A stretch of DNA of 43,216 nt from a bacterium (GTDB lineage: Bacteria > Pseudomonadota > Alphaproteobacteria > Rhizobiales > Aestuariivirgaceae): positions 1 to 43,216 of the forward strand of contig JALHQC010000036.1 of the NCBI GenBank assembly GCA_022842165.1, given 5' to 3'. Below are positions 11,671-20,367 of this stretch, piece by piece. Each line of letters opens with the position of its first letter. The first letter of the stretch is position 1. The notes below the pieces were generated by a model. That model saw only the letters and a program-made list of their open reading frames with translations, was not told the origin of the DNA and made no database searches. The position numbers and the translations under genes were made by a program.

Positions 11671-12485
11671 CGACCCGCATCGACCGCCGCTTTGCTGCAC
11701 TCAAGGTAGAAGGCCGCTCAGCACTCGTCACCTTCGTGACGGCGGGCGACCCTGACTACGACACCTCGCTCAAGATTCTCGAAGGCCTGCCGAAGGCGGG
11801 AGCCGACGTGATCGAGATCGGCATGCCGTTTACCGATCCGATGGCCGATGGCCCGGCGATCCAGGCGGCGGGCCTGCGCGCCCTTCATGCCGGGCAGAAC
11901 ATGAAGAAGACGCTGAAGCTCGTGAAGGACTTCCGCAAGAACGACAAGGATACGCCCATCGTGCTGATGGGTTACTACAACCCGATCTATGTCTATGGCG
12001 TCGACAAATTTCTGGTGGACTCCAAGAAGGCCGGAGCGGATGGTTACATCATCGTCGACCTGCCGCCGGAAGAAGACGGCGAGTTCTGCATTCCGGCGCT
12101 GAAGGCCGACATGAACTTCATCCGCCTCGCCACGCCGACAACCGACGATCACCGCGCGCCCACCGTATTCAGGAACACGTCGGGCTTCGTCTATTACGTC
12201 TCGGTGCTCGGCATCACCGGCACCAAGGCGCCGGACCTGAAGAGCGTCAAGGCCAACGTCAACCGGCTGCGGAAGCACACCTCATTGCCGATCTGCGTCG
12301 GCTTCGGCGTCAAGACCGCGGAGCAGGCACGCGCCATTGCGAAAGATGCCGATGGCGTCGTGGTCGGTTCGGCCCTGGTGAGTGCCGTCGAGAAGAGCCT
12401 CACAAAAGCCGGAAAAGCCACTTCAAAGACGCCCAAGGCCGTGCATGCGCTGGTATCCGAAATCGCGCGCGGTGTCAGGAGCTAG
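11667..12485 (+). CDS. trpA: Tryptophan synthase alpha chain
   Basis: A 272-residue TIM-barrel subunit that splits indole-3-glycerol phosphate to indole. The catalytic acids are Glu50 ([14 protein letters not shown]) and Asp61 (MADGP). [14 protein letters not shown] and the phosphate loops GFGVKT and VVVGSALV are all present. GTG 11667 is chosen because it overlaps the trpB stop. Earlier in-frame codons lie within trpB. Confidence 0.97.
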   Translation: MTTRIDRRFAALKVEGRSALVTFVTAGDPDYDTSLKILEGLPKAGADVIEIGMPFTDPMADGPAIQAAGLRALHAGQNMKKTLKLVKDFRKNDKDTPIVLMGYYNPIYVYGVDKFLVDSKKAGADGYIIVDLPPEEDGEFCIPALKADMNFIRLATPTTDDHRAPTVFRNTSGFVYYVSVLGITGTKAPDLKSVKANVNRLRKHTSLPICVGFGVKTAEQARAIAKDADGVVVGSALVSAVEKSLTKAGKATSKTPKAVHALVSEIARGVRS

Positions 12486-12491
12486 ACCACC

Positions 12492-13400
12492 TTGAACTGG
12501 ATCAAGAACTTCGTCCGCCCCAAAATCCGCTCGATCCTCGGCACCGACAAGCGCGAGGTGCCGGAGAACATGTGGGTGAAGGACCCTGACTCCGGCCAGA
12601 TGGTCTTCTACAAGGATCTGGAGGCCAACCAGTATGTGATGCCGCAATCGGGCTATCACATGCGGATGCCGCCCGAAGCGCGGCTGAAAACGATGTTCGA
12701 CGATGGCGCTTATGAGAAGATCGCCATGCCGCAAGTGCCTGCCGATCCCTTGAAGTTCCGCGACGAGCGGAAATATGCCGACCGCATCAAGGAAGCCCGC
12801 ACCAAGAACGGTGTCGATGATTGTATACAGGCCGGCATCGGCGAGCTTGACGGTTTCTCCGTCACCATTGCCGTTCAGGACTTCGCCTTCATGGGCGGCT
12901 CGCTGGGCATGGCCGCAGGCGAAGCGATCATCACCGCCATGCGCGCCGCCGCCGCGCGCAAAACGCCCTTCGTATTCTTCATTTCCTCGGGCGGGGCCCG
13001 CATGCAGGAAGGCGTCCTCTCGCTGATGCAGATGCCGCGGACGACCGTCGCAGTCCAGGAACTGCGCGCCGCGAAGCTCCCCTACATCGTCGTGCTCACC
13101 CACCCGACGACGGGCGGCGTCACGGCGTCCTATGCCATGCTGGGCGACATCCAGATTTCGGAACCCGGCGCCTTGATCGGCTTTGCCGGCCAGCGCGTCA
13201 TCGAGCAGACGATTCGCGAGAAGCTTCCCGCCGGCTTCCAGCGCGCCGAATACCTGCAGGAGCATGGCATGGTGGACATGGTGATCCACCGCCACGACAT
13301 GCGCGACACGATCAGCCGCACCGTCCGTATGCTGATGAAGGCGCCGTCCCGCGAAATGCCATCGACCGCTCTCGTCCTGTCAGACGCCGTTCAAGAGTAG
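12492..13400 (+). CDS. accD: Acetyl-CoA carboxylase carboxyltransferase subunit beta
   Basis: A 302-residue subunit of the enzyme that makes malonyl-CoA for fatty acid synthesis. The crotonase-like core shows [21 protein letters not shown] and [16 protein letters not shown]. The N-terminal zinc ribbon is degenerate: at the positions of the four E. coli cysteines the sequence reads VKDPDSGQ and VMPQSGYH, so it cannot bind zinc that way. From memory the same loss occurs in Brucella-type AccD, so it is probably a clade trait rather than damage. The start is TTG at 12492 ([12 protein letters not shown]), 7 bases after the trpA stop. Confidence 0.96.
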   Translation: MNWIKNFVRPKIRSILGTDKREVPENMWVKDPDSGQMVFYKDLEANQYVMPQSGYHMRMPPEARLKTMFDDGAYEKIAMPQVPADPLKFRDERKYADRIKEARTKNGVDDCIQAGIGELDGFSVTIAVQDFAFMGGSLGMAAGEAIITAMRAAAARKTPFVFFISSGGARMQEGVLSLMQMPRTTVAVQELRAAKLPYIVVLTHPTTGGVTASYAMLGDIQISEPGALIGFAGQRVIEQTIREKLPAGFQRAEYLQEHGMVDMVIHRHDMRDTISRTVRMLMKAPSREMPSTALVLSDAVQE

Positions 13401-13405
13401 CCAGC

Positions 13406-14734
13406 GTGGCCCTCAGCGACGCCATCCTGACGCGGCTGCTCACGCTGCATCCGAAGATCATCGACCTGAGCCTCGAGCGGATGCACAGCATTCTGGAGAA
13501 GCTGGGCCACCCGGAGCAGCACCTGCCCCCCGTCATCCATGTGGCGGGCACCAATGGCAAGGGCTCGACGGTTGCCTATCTCCGCCACATCATGGAGGCG
13601 GCGGGCCTCAAGGTTCACGCCTATACTTCGCCGCATCTGGTGAAGTTCCACGAGCGCATCCGCGTGGCGGGCGAACTCATTGCCGAAAGCAATCTGACAG
13701 CGCTGCTGGAAGAATGCGAAGCGGCAAATGGTGGAGAGCCCATCACCTTCTTCGAAATCACCACCGCCGCCGCGTTTCTGGCCTACAGCCGCACGCCTGC
13801 GGATTACCTGATCCTCGAAGTGGGCCTGGGCGGCAGGCTCGATGCGACGAACGTGATCGACAAGCCGGCACTCTCGATCATCACCACCATCGATTACGAC
13901 CACCAGCAATATCTGGGCGATACGCTGAGCCTCATCGCCCATGAGAAGGCAGGCATATTGAAGCGTGGCCGCCCGGCGATCATCGGGGTACAGCCGGACG
14001 AAGCGCGTGCCGAAATCGAGCGCGTGGCCGAGCGTGTCAAGGCGCCCATCGCCATCGCCGGGCAGGACTGGCAGGCCTACGAGCAGCATGGACGCCTCGT
14101 GTTTCAGGACGAGGACGGATTGCTCGATCTGCCCATGCCGCAGCTCAAGGGCCGCCACCAGATCGACAATGCCGGCAATGCCATCGCCGCTGTCCGCAAG
14201 CTCGATGATACCCGCATCACCGACCGCCACATCGCAGATGGATTGAAGGCCACAAGCTGGCCCGCCCGCATGCAGCGGCTGGGGCAGGGCATGCTGTCAA
14301 ACCTTGTGTCGCCCGAGTCGGAACTCTGGCTCGACGGCGGCCACAATCCATCCGCCGGGCGCGTGCTGGCGCAGGCCTTCTCGGAGCTGAACGACCGGCA
14401 TTCGAGGCCGCTGGTACTGGTCTGGGGCATGCTGAACACCAAGGACATCGGCAGCTTCATCGGCAGCTTCGCAGGCGTCGCCAGCCGCGTTGTGGCGATC
14501 ACCATTCCGGACGAGGAGAATGCCGTGGCGGCCGATGTGCTGGCCGCAGCGGCACGGAAGCACGGCCTTCCCGCCGAGACGGCCTCAGGAATAGAAGCGG
14601 CCCTGAAGCAGGCGGCCTTGAGCGTTCCGGCACCTCGCATCCTGATCTGCGGTTCGCTCTACCTCGCAGGCCGTGTACTGGCAGCCCACGGCAATGAGGA
14701 AATGACCAAAGTGAGCGGCGCGGGCCGTCGCTAA
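13406..14734 (+). CDS. folC: Bifunctional dihydrofolate/folylpolyglutamate synthase
   Basis: A 442-residue Mur-ligase-like ATPase that adds glutamate to dihydropteroate and folates. The P-loop GTNGKGST is at residues 48-55. TSPHLVKFHERIR, GLGGRLDATNV and DYDHQQYLGDT (metal and ATP site), and WLDGGHNPSA in the C-terminal domain are typical. GTG 13406 lies 6 bases after the accD stop. The accD-folC order is conserved in Hyphomicrobiales. It is followed by a REP-like element and then a convergent gene. Confidence 0.96.
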   Translation: MALSDAILTRLLTLHPKIIDLSLERMHSILEKLGHPEQHLPPVIHVAGTNGKGSTVAYLRHIMEAAGLKVHAYTSPHLVKFHERIRVAGELIAESNLTALLEECEAANGGEPITFFEITTAAAFLAYSRTPADYLILEVGLGGRLDATNVIDKPALSIITTIDYDHQQYLGDTLSLIAHEKAGILKRGRPAIIGVQPDEARAEIERVAERVKAPIAIAGQDWQAYEQHGRLVFQDEDGLLDLPMPQLKGRHQIDNAGNAIAAVRKLDDTRITDRHIADGLKATSWPARMQRLGQGMLSNLVSPESELWLDGGHNPSAGRVLAQAFSELNDRHSRPLVLVWGMLNTKDIGSFIGSFAGVASRVVAITIPDEENAVAADVLAAAARKHGLPAETASGIEAALKQAALSVPAPRILICGSLYLAGRVLAAHGNEEMTKVSGAGRR

Positions 14735-14748
14735 CCTCAAACTCCATT

Positions 14749-14836
14749 TGTCATCCCCGCATTCATTGCGGGGACCCATGGTTCGACAGGAGCGCCCGCT
14801 GATGAATGGGTCCCCGTGACAAGCACGGGGATGACA
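14749..14836. repeat. REP-like inverted repeat between convergent folC and peptidase genes
   Basis: The left arm (14749-14779: TGTCATCCCCGC...GCGGGGACCCAT) and right arm (14806-14836: ATGGGTCCCCGTG...CACGGGGATGACA) are near-perfect reverse complements, each with an internal hairpin. TCATCCCCG/CGGGGATGA repeats of this form are widespread in alphaproteobacterial genomes. It lies between convergent genes, so it may serve as a bidirectional terminator. Confidence 0.75.
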
Positions 14837-14849
14837 GTAGTTGGGTTTG

Positions 14850-15950
14850 CTATCCGACGATCCGCAATTCGCGCGGGAACGACGTCAGGCATTCGATGCC
14901 GTTCTCCGTCACCACCACGTCATCCTCGATCCTGACGCCCGCTTCGCCCGCGCGATAAAGCCCGGGTTCGATCGTGAACACCATGCCGGGTTCCAGCACC
15001 TGCGCATTGCCGCGCATGATCTGCGGCGCCTCGTGCACGTCGAGGCCGAGGCCATGGCCCGTCTTGTGGCGGCGGAATTCCGTAAATTGCGATTGCTCCA
15101 GCACCTTCTGCACGGCGTCATCGACATCCGATGCCGTAAGCCCTGGGCGCGAGACTTCGCGGCCTTTGGCATTGGCCGCCAGAACGGTCTCATAAAACGC
15201 GCGGTCGTAATCAGACACTTCCTTCACAAAGAAAGTGCGGGTGATGTCGGCGCTATAGCCCTGGTAAGTGCCGCCGAAATCGATCAGCAGCGCGTCGCCT
15301 GCCTTCAGATGATAGTCGGGCCGCGCATGGGCATGAGGCTTTGCCGCATTGTCGCCCGCCGCCACGATGGGTGCAAAGGAAAGGCCATCGGCGCCATTGG
15401 AAAACAGGTTGCGGAGCAGCAGGCTTTCGACGTCCGTCTCCGTCATGCCAACGCGAACATCCTGAAGCGTGGCTTCGAGTGCCGCTTCCGATATCCTGAT
15501 TGCCTTGCGCTGAAGTTCCACTTCCGCTGGCGTCTTGTGCAGCCGGATTGCGGAAATTTCCGCGTGGACATCCACAAACTCTGCACCAGGCAGCGCCTTC
15601 TGCAAGGCGAGCAGATCGAACACGCGCATGCGCTGGCCCTCAACGCCAATGAGCTTGCCGTGAAGCTGCGGCAACGCTTCGCCCGCTGCCATGAAGGCGG
15701 CCATGTAGCCCGCCTCGTCGCGCCAGTCGAAAACCCGGCCCGGAAAACCGATGGGCGTGAAGGAACCCATCTCGAGATTGGGAACGATGGCCACGGCCTC
15801 ACCTTCGCGCGGCACGATCACCGCCAGCGGCCGTTCCATCTGGTGAAAGTCCTTGGCGAAGACCCGGCGGAAATTCGCACCCGGCACCAGCACCAGCGCA
15901 TCAAGGCCGGTGCGGGCCAGCACAGCATGGAGCGGAGCAAGCAATGTCAT
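14850..15950 (-). CDS. M24-family Xaa-Pro aminopeptidase
   Basis: A 366-residue cytosolic metallopeptidase of pita-bread fold. The N-terminal creatinase-like domain covers about residues 1-140. All five dinuclear metal ligands are visible: Asp224 (LLIDFGG), Asp235 (YSADITRTF), His299 (KTGHGLGLDVHE), Glu328 (FTIEPGLY) and Glu342 (VRIEDDV). The catalytic His in LDVHEAP is also present. The family includes aminopeptidase P, prolidase and creatinase, so the exact substrate is not certain. Confidence 0.9.
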   Translation of the reverse strand: MTLLAPLHAVLARTGLDALVLVPGANFRRVFAKDFHQMERPLAVIVPREGEAVAIVPNLEMGSFTPIGFPGRVFDWRDEAGYMAAFMAAGEALPQLHGKLIGVEGQRMRVFDLLALQKALPGAEFVDVHAEISAIRLHKTPAEVELQRKAIRISEAALEATLQDVRVGMTETDVESLLLRNLFSNGADGLSFAPIVAAGDNAAKPHAHARPDYHLKAGDALLIDFGGTYQGYSADITRTFFVKEVSDYDRAFYETVLAANAKGREVSRPGLTASDVDDAVQKVLEQSQFTEFRRHKTGHGLGLDVHEAPQIMRGNAQVLEPGMVFTIEPGLYRAGEAGVRIEDDVVVTENGIECLTSFPRELRIVG

Positions 15951-15990
15951 GATCCCGGATCAGAGGGCTGAGGTGAAGTGTGGGGCCGAT

Positions 15991-16254
15991 CTATTCCTTG
16001 ATCATGTAGATATAGGCAGTGCTGACGCCATATTTTTCGGCAAGCTTGGTGGCAGGAACACCCTTCGCGCGCTTCGCGAGAATGTCGGCGCGCATTTTTT
16101 CGGCCTCGGCACCCGAACGGCGGCGGCGCTTCGACTCGCCGCGCGAATTTGCAGACCTCGATGAGCCCTGATCAAGATGTGCGGTGGCGAGCATCTTCTG
16201 CGCCGTCGAAACGATCTTGTTGAGGTAAGCAATCTGTCTTTTCGAAAGTGACAT
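15991..16254 (-). CDS. Small helix-turn-helix protein
   Basis: An 87-residue basic protein. Residues 1-25 form a helix, residues 30-50 are a Ser/Arg-rich linker with RRRR, and residues 52-87 (MRADILAKRAKGVPATKLAEKYGVSTAYIYMIKE, quoted in part) resemble the HTH of resolvase/invertase-type and small regulatory proteins. It ends right after the recognition helix. AGGAAG lies 5 bases before ATG 16254. It is probably DNA-binding, with no known target. A candidate promoter (16356-16384) and the shared word at 16326-16341 lie in its leader. Confidence 0.7.
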   Translation of the reverse strand: MSLSKRQIAYLNKIVSTAQKMLATAHLDQGSSRSANSRGESKRRRRSGAEAEKMRADILAKRAKGVPATKLAEKYGVSTAYIYMIKE

Positions 16255-16325
16255 CTGTCTTCCTGTTGTTCGCCCGGTGGCGGATGACGTTAACCTTCAT
16301 GAACGAAGGATCGAACCGGCCTGAT

Positions 16326-16341
16326 ACTCGTCCGGAGTTAT
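16326..16341 (+). repeat. Copy 2 of shared word ACTCGTCCGGAGTTAT
   Basis: Identical to 3022-3037. It lies in the 5' leader of the small HTH gene, about 8-23 bases downstream of the predicted transcription start, in the opposite orientation relative to its gene compared with copy 1. An operator role is possible. The hairpin seen at copy 1 is not conserved here. Confidence 0.5.
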
Positions 16342-16355
16342 TTGCAGCGGCCTGC

Positions 16356-16384
16356 TTATAGAGCATAGTGCTTTGTATCAGCAA
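16356..16384 (-). promoter_or_regulatory. Candidate promoter of the small HTH gene
   Basis: On the minus strand TTGCTG (16384-16379) and CTATAA (16361-16356) are separated by 17 bases. The resulting leader would be roughly 95 nucleotides and would contain the shared 16-base word. Prediction by eye. Confidence 0.4.
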
Positions 16385-16472
16385 CACAAAACCTCGCATG
16401 GAGGCATGTGAGCAAACCAGCGTCCAACTTGACTTAACGATGTATCTGAAATGTTCCGTCTGTGCCTGATTT

Positions 16473-18515
16473 TCAGCCGCGGCGGCGTCTGCGCCGTTCG
16501 TTGCCGTCGTCGCCGGTTGTGACGACCTCCTTGACCGCCGGCAGCGTCACAGTACGCGACAGGTTTGGAAACGCCGCCGTCTTGTGCGGGATCGCCATGG
16601 CTTCGACAAAATGCTGCTGGAACATCGGTTCGACAGCCGTTTCGATCTTCTCGATGCGGCGTACGACGGCTTCGATCTCATCACGCGACTTCGAATTGAG
16701 AAGCGCAATGCGTGCACCTGTGCCTGCCGCATTGCCGGCGCTCTGCACTTTCGAGAGGTCGCAATCCGGTACGAGACCAAGGATCATCGCATACTTGACA
16801 TCAATGTGACTGCCGAACGCGCCCGCAAGCCTGATCTTGCCAACCTGCTCGATGCCGAGCTTGTCCATCAGCAGGCGGATGCCGGCATAGAGTGCGGCCT
16901 TGCCAAGCTGGATGGCGCGCACATCGTTCTGCGTGATGCGGATCAAGGGCTCGTTGCCCTCGGCGCGCGGTGTGCGAATGACATAGTTGAAGGTGCGCTT
17001 GTAGGGCTCGATGCGGGAACTGCGCCCGGCAAGAGAACCATCGACCTGGCCATCCTGGTTGATGACGCCTGCGAGATACATTTCCGCAATCGCCTCGATG
17101 ATTCCGGAGCCGCAGATGCCGGTCACACCCGTCTGCGCGATGGCGTCCTCGAATCCCGGTTCGTCCGACCACTGATCAACGCCAATCACCTTGTAGCGTG
17201 GCTCCAGCGTCTGGGCATCGATGCGGATGCGCTCGATGGCGCCGGGTGCGGCGCGCTGGCCCGATGAAATCTGCGCACCCTCGAAAGCAGGCCCGGTGGG
17301 CGATGAGCAGGCAAGAAGCCGCGCCCTCGAACCCAGCACGATCTCCGCATTGGTGCCGACGTCGACGGCCAGCATGATCTCGTCCGATTCATGCGGCGCT
17401 TCGGAGAGCACCACGCCAGCGGTGTCTGCACCCACATGGCCCGCGATGCAGGGCAGCACATAGGCCCAGGCGCCGGGGTTCAGATGCAGGTCGAGTTCGC
17501 GCGCCGGGCAGGTGACGGGAAGCCCCGTTGCCAGCGCAAAGGGAGCACCGCCCAGTTCGGTGGGGTCGATCCCGAGGAACAGATGATGCATCACGGGGTT
17601 GCCGACCAGCACGACTTCCAGAATGTCGCTGAGTTCGATTCCGCCCTGCCGCGCCACGTCCTGCGCCAGCGTGTTCAGTGCCTGCCGGATGGCAACGGTC
17701 ATTTCCTTTTCGCCGCCCGGGTTCATCATCACATAGGAGACGCGGCTCATCAGATCCTCGCCGAAGCGGATCTGCGGGTTCATGAGGCCGGCGGACGCCG
17801 TCACTTCACCTGTCGAGAGATTGGTGAGATGTGCGGCGATGGTGGTGGAGCCCACATCGATCGCAATGCCGAACGCCTTGTCGTGGAAGCCCGGCCAGAT
17901 CGAGACGAGGCGGTTGCCGCCGCCGGGCGCGCGGGAATAGATAGCGGCCGTGATCTTCCACTCGCCCTTGCGCAGCGTCTTCTGCAGGTCGGCGATGATC
18001 GAAAGATCGCAGGTGACATTGTCGATCTGCCACTGGTCCTTCAACGCCTTGTAGACGCGCTCGAGGTCTGACGACGGCTTGTGCATGTCGGGCTCTTCGA
18101 CCTCGATGAAGCACAGGCGTGTCGCGGGATCGAGTTCGATGGCGCGGGTATCTGCTTCCTTGCGGACGACCTGCTTGTGAACCTGGGATTCGGGCGGCAC
18201 GTCGATGACGAGATCGCCCATGATCTGCGTCTGGCATGACAGGCGGCGGCCCGAGGCCAGCCCGCGAAGCCGGTCATAGCGCTCCTCGACCTTGGAGAAG
18301 GCCGAGACGTGCGAAGCTGTCGACGTGATGCCGTGCTTGGCGAATTCGCCCTCGCCAACGTTTATCTGGCAACGCCCGCAGATGGCGCGGCCGCCGCAGA
18401 CGGAATCGATGTCGACGCCAAGCGCCCGCGCGGCCTGCAGCACCGGCGTGCCAATGGGAAACCGCCCGCGCTTGCCGGAGGGGGTAAAGACGATCAGGGG
18501 GTTCTGTTCGGTCAT
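16473..18515 (-). CDS. Ferredoxin-ASKHA protein: reductive activator of corrinoid proteins (DUF4445/RamA-RACo type)
   Basis: A 680-residue protein. Residues 1-110 are a [2Fe-2S] ferredoxin domain with Cys40, Cys46, Cys49 (VCGGRAICGRC) and Cys94 (LSCQT). A linker follows, then an ASKHA ATPase with IAIDVGSTT near residue 220 and LAVDVGTNAE near residue 400. The C-terminus is a short Arg run. Proteins of this architecture use ATP to reduce inactive Co(II) corrinoid to Co(I) in corrinoid-dependent methyltransferase systems. ATG 18515 gives the ferredoxin start MTEQNPLIVF. The methyltransferase gene upstream on the same strand fits this role. Confidence 0.85.
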   Translation of the reverse strand: MTEQNPLIVFTPSGKRGRFPIGTPVLQAARALGVDIDSVCGGRAICGRCQINVGEGEFAKHGITSTASHVSAFSKVEERYDRLRGLASGRRLSCQTQIMGDLVIDVPPESQVHKQVVRKEADTRAIELDPATRLCFIEVEEPDMHKPSSDLERVYKALKDQWQIDNVTCDLSIIADLQKTLRKGEWKITAAIYSRAPGGGNRLVSIWPGFHDKAFGIAIDVGSTTIAAHLTNLSTGEVTASAGLMNPQIRFGEDLMSRVSYVMMNPGGEKEMTVAIRQALNTLAQDVARQGGIELSDILEVVLVGNPVMHHLFLGIDPTELGGAPFALATGLPVTCPARELDLHLNPGAWAYVLPCIAGHVGADTAGVVLSEAPHESDEIMLAVDVGTNAEIVLGSRARLLACSSPTGPAFEGAQISSGQRAAPGAIERIRIDAQTLEPRYKVIGVDQWSDEPGFEDAIAQTGVTGICGSGIIEAIAEMYLAGVINQDGQVDGSLAGRSSRIEPYKRTFNYVIRTPRAEGNEPLIRITQNDVRAIQLGKAALYAGIRLLMDKLGIEQVGKIRLAGAFGSHIDVKYAMILGLVPDCDLSKVQSAGNAAGTGARIALLNSKSRDEIEAVVRRIEKIETAVEPMFQQHFVEAMAIPHKTAAFPNLSRTVTLPAVKEVVTTGDDGNERRRRRRG

Positions 18516-18523
18516 CCGACGGT

Positions 18524-18631
18524 CCTCACCCTGAGGCGCCCGCGCTGGGCGCGGGCCTCGAAGGGCCTTTGGTTGCAGCAGCACCCGTTGCCATGCTTCG
18601 AGGCTCGCTGCACTCGCACCTCAGCATGAGG
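18524..18631. repeat. REP-like inverted repeat inside the corrinoid operon
   Basis: The left part (18524-18565, starting CCTCACCCTGAGG and containing GCGCCCGCGCTGGGCGCG) and right part (18591-18631, CTTCGAGG...CCTCAGCATGAGG) form an imperfect long inverted repeat with nested hairpins. This is the common CCTCATCCTGAGG-type repeat of alphaproteobacteria. It fills the gap between the methyltransferase and activator genes. Confidence 0.75.
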
Positions 18632-18643
18632 TTCAATGCCTGC

Positions 18644-19603
18644 TCAGCTCCGCCGCCGCCGCTCCTCGCGGGCCTTGCGGCGGGCTTCGATCTCTTCGTT
18701 GGACGAAATCTCGCCCGCAGCCTGTGCGGCGGCAGAAGGAGCCGCCGTCATCTCGCGGAACCTGTTCGTCCAGAACTTGCAGTTCCGGTCGGTGCCGTTC
18801 AGCACGTTGGCGCCGAATATCGCATGCATGTCTTCGTCATGCAGCGGGTTCATGATGGCTGATGTCATGCCGTGGCTTGCGGCCATGGCGAGGAAATAGC
18901 CCGTCAGCGCGCGGCGGTTCGGCATGCCGAAGGAAATGTTGGAGGCCCCGCAGGTGGTGTTCACCTTGAGCTCTTCACGGAGACGGCGGACCAGGCGGAA
19001 CACCTGCTGGCCGGCGGTGCCCATGGCACCGATCGGCATCACCAGCGGGTCGACCACGATGTCGTGCGGCTTGATGCCATGATCGGCGGCGCGCTGCACA
19101 ATCTTGCGCGCCACTTCGAAGCGCACGTCCGGGTCTTCCGAAATGCCGGTCTCGTCGTTCGAGATGGCGACCACGGCGACATTGTACTTCGCCACCAGCG
19201 GCAGGATCGCCTCGAGCTTTTCTTCCTCGCCCGTCACCGAATTGACGAGCGGGCGGCCCTTGGCGGTTTCAAGCCCCGCCTTGAGTGCGGAAGTGACGGA
19301 TGAATCGATGCACAGCGGAATGTCGGTGATCGACTGCACGATCTCCAGCGTCTGGCGCATCAGCGGCGGCTCGGATTCATTCGGGTTCACCGCGGTGACG
19401 CCGGCATTGATGTCGAGGATATGGGCACCAGCCGCGATCTGGGCGAGAGCATCCTTGATAACGGTATCAAAGTTTCCGGCCTGCATCTCGGCGGCGAGCT
19501 TCTTGCGGCCCGTCGGGTTGATGCGCTCGCCGATCACCGTAAAGGGCCGGTCGAAGCCGATGATGTGCTCGCGCGTGGCGGAGGCGACGAGGGTGTGGGT
19601 CAT
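18644..19603 (-). CDS. Methyltetrahydrofolate:corrinoid methyltransferase-like protein
   Basis: A 319-residue TIM-barrel protein with a pterin-binding domain, of the AcsE/MetH-like methyltransferase family. It shows FTVIGERINPTGRKKL, HILDINAG, PLCIDSS, VNSVTGEEEK, DPLVMPIG and NTTCGASNISFGMPNR, all typical of methyl-THF binding. The C-terminus (after about 275) is a low-complexity Ala/Glu/Arg tail. It would move a methyl group between a corrinoid protein and tetrahydrofolate. ATG 19603 overlaps the stop of the upstream gene (ATGA). No corrinoid protein gene is present nearby. Confidence 0.87.
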   Translation of the reverse strand: MTHTLVASATREHIIGFDRPFTVIGERINPTGRKKLAAEMQAGNFDTVIKDALAQIAAGAHILDINAGVTAVNPNESEPPLMRQTLEIVQSITDIPLCIDSSVTSALKAGLETAKGRPLVNSVTGEEEKLEAILPLVAKYNVAVVAISNDETGISEDPDVRFEVARKIVQRAADHGIKPHDIVVDPLVMPIGAMGTAGQQVFRLVRRLREELKVNTTCGASNISFGMPNRRALTGYFLAMAASHGMTSAIMNPLHDEDMHAIFGANVLNGTDRNCKFWTNRFREMTAAPSAAAQAAGEISSNEEIEARRKAREERRRRS

Positions 19604-19899
19604 TGGGCTTTGCCTCCATTAGCGATCAGGGTCTTGAGAACGTCTTGCGTGAACCGGGCTTCGAGTTCGGCCTTGGCCTTTTCCACCTCGGCGGCAAGAT
19701 CATCGCCCACCGCGACGGGCCCGGACCTCCGCCAGTCGGCCAGATAGTCGTCCGTGTTGGTGGCGCCGCCCCGCATGGCGGCCATGTCGATCGCCTCCAT
19801 GAAGCGGTTGTCGAGCATGCGCTTTTCTTCGCGGCGGCCGATCTTGACCGAAACCGCGGAAGGAATGTCGCGCCAGTAGGTGATGATGAGATTGGCCAT
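19600..19899 (-). CDS. Virulence-factor family small protein (PF13769-like)
   Basis: A 99-residue protein. MANLIITYWRDIPSAVSVKIGRR at the N-terminus (quoted in part), then RFMEAIDMAAMRGG and DDYLADWRR, are the hallmarks of a small family annotated only as 'virulence factor'. In Hyphomicrobiales it usually neighbours the methyl-THF:corrinoid methyltransferase and the ferredoxin-ASKHA activator, so it probably belongs to that pathway rather than to virulence. ATG 19899 is preferred to an upstream in-frame ATG because GAGGTGG lies just before it and it gives the family N-terminus. Confidence 0.7.
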   Translation of the reverse strand: MANLIITYWRDIPSAVSVKIGRREEKRMLDNRFMEAIDMAAMRGGATNTDDYLADWRRSGPVAVGDDLAAEVEKAKAELEARFTQDVLKTLIANGGKAQ

Positions 19900-19982
19900 T
19901 TGGGCCACCTCTATGCCCGGTTCCAGATTGCTCAGATAGCCTGAAAACGACATGGCAGAAGGATGGATCGGCGGCGTCCGGC

Positions 19983-20240
19983 TCAGGCCGTCTTCTGCTT
20001 GACCACCCGGCTGTAAATCCACAGCACGATCATCGCGCCGATGATCGAGGCGATCCAGCCGCCATATTCGCCCGGATTGTAGAGGCCGATGGCCTGGCCG
20101 AGGAAGGTGCCGACGAAGGAGCCGACGATGCCGAGCAGCGCGGTCAATACGAAGCCCTTGGGCTCGTTGTCGCCCGGCATCAGGAACTTTGCGACGAATC
20201 CGACGACAAGACCGAAAATGATGGTCCAGATGATGCTCAT
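19983..20240 (-). CDS. GlsB/YeaQ/YmgE family membrane protein (copy 1)
   Basis: An 85-residue integral membrane protein with three hydrophobic segments (about residues 3-20, 28-50 and 58-78) rich in Gly. The segment KFLMPGDNEPKGF links the first two. Families of this type (transglycosylase-associated) are stress-induced in several bacteria and their mechanism is unknown. It is divergently transcribed from a YidB-like gene. The same divergent pair recurs at 23.06-23.90 kb. Confidence 0.88.
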   Translation of the reverse strand: MSIIWTIIFGLVVGFVAKFLMPGDNEPKGFVLTALLGIVGSFVGTFLGQAIGLYNPGEYGGWIASIIGAMIVLWIYSRVVKQKTA

Positions 20241-20367
20241 GAATGTCCCCCCAGATGGTGCTGACGCCGATCATATCACTCAGGCCGCAGGCCGATCAAC
20301 GGCGGGTTCTTGCAATTCCGGCCCGCCGCGGCGAGACTGGAATATCTGACATCACGGGAGGGACAAC

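Noticed and set aside
19600-19899. A genuine virulence gene, from the family name
   Set aside because: The name is historical. Gene neighbourhood points to corrinoid methyl transfer instead.
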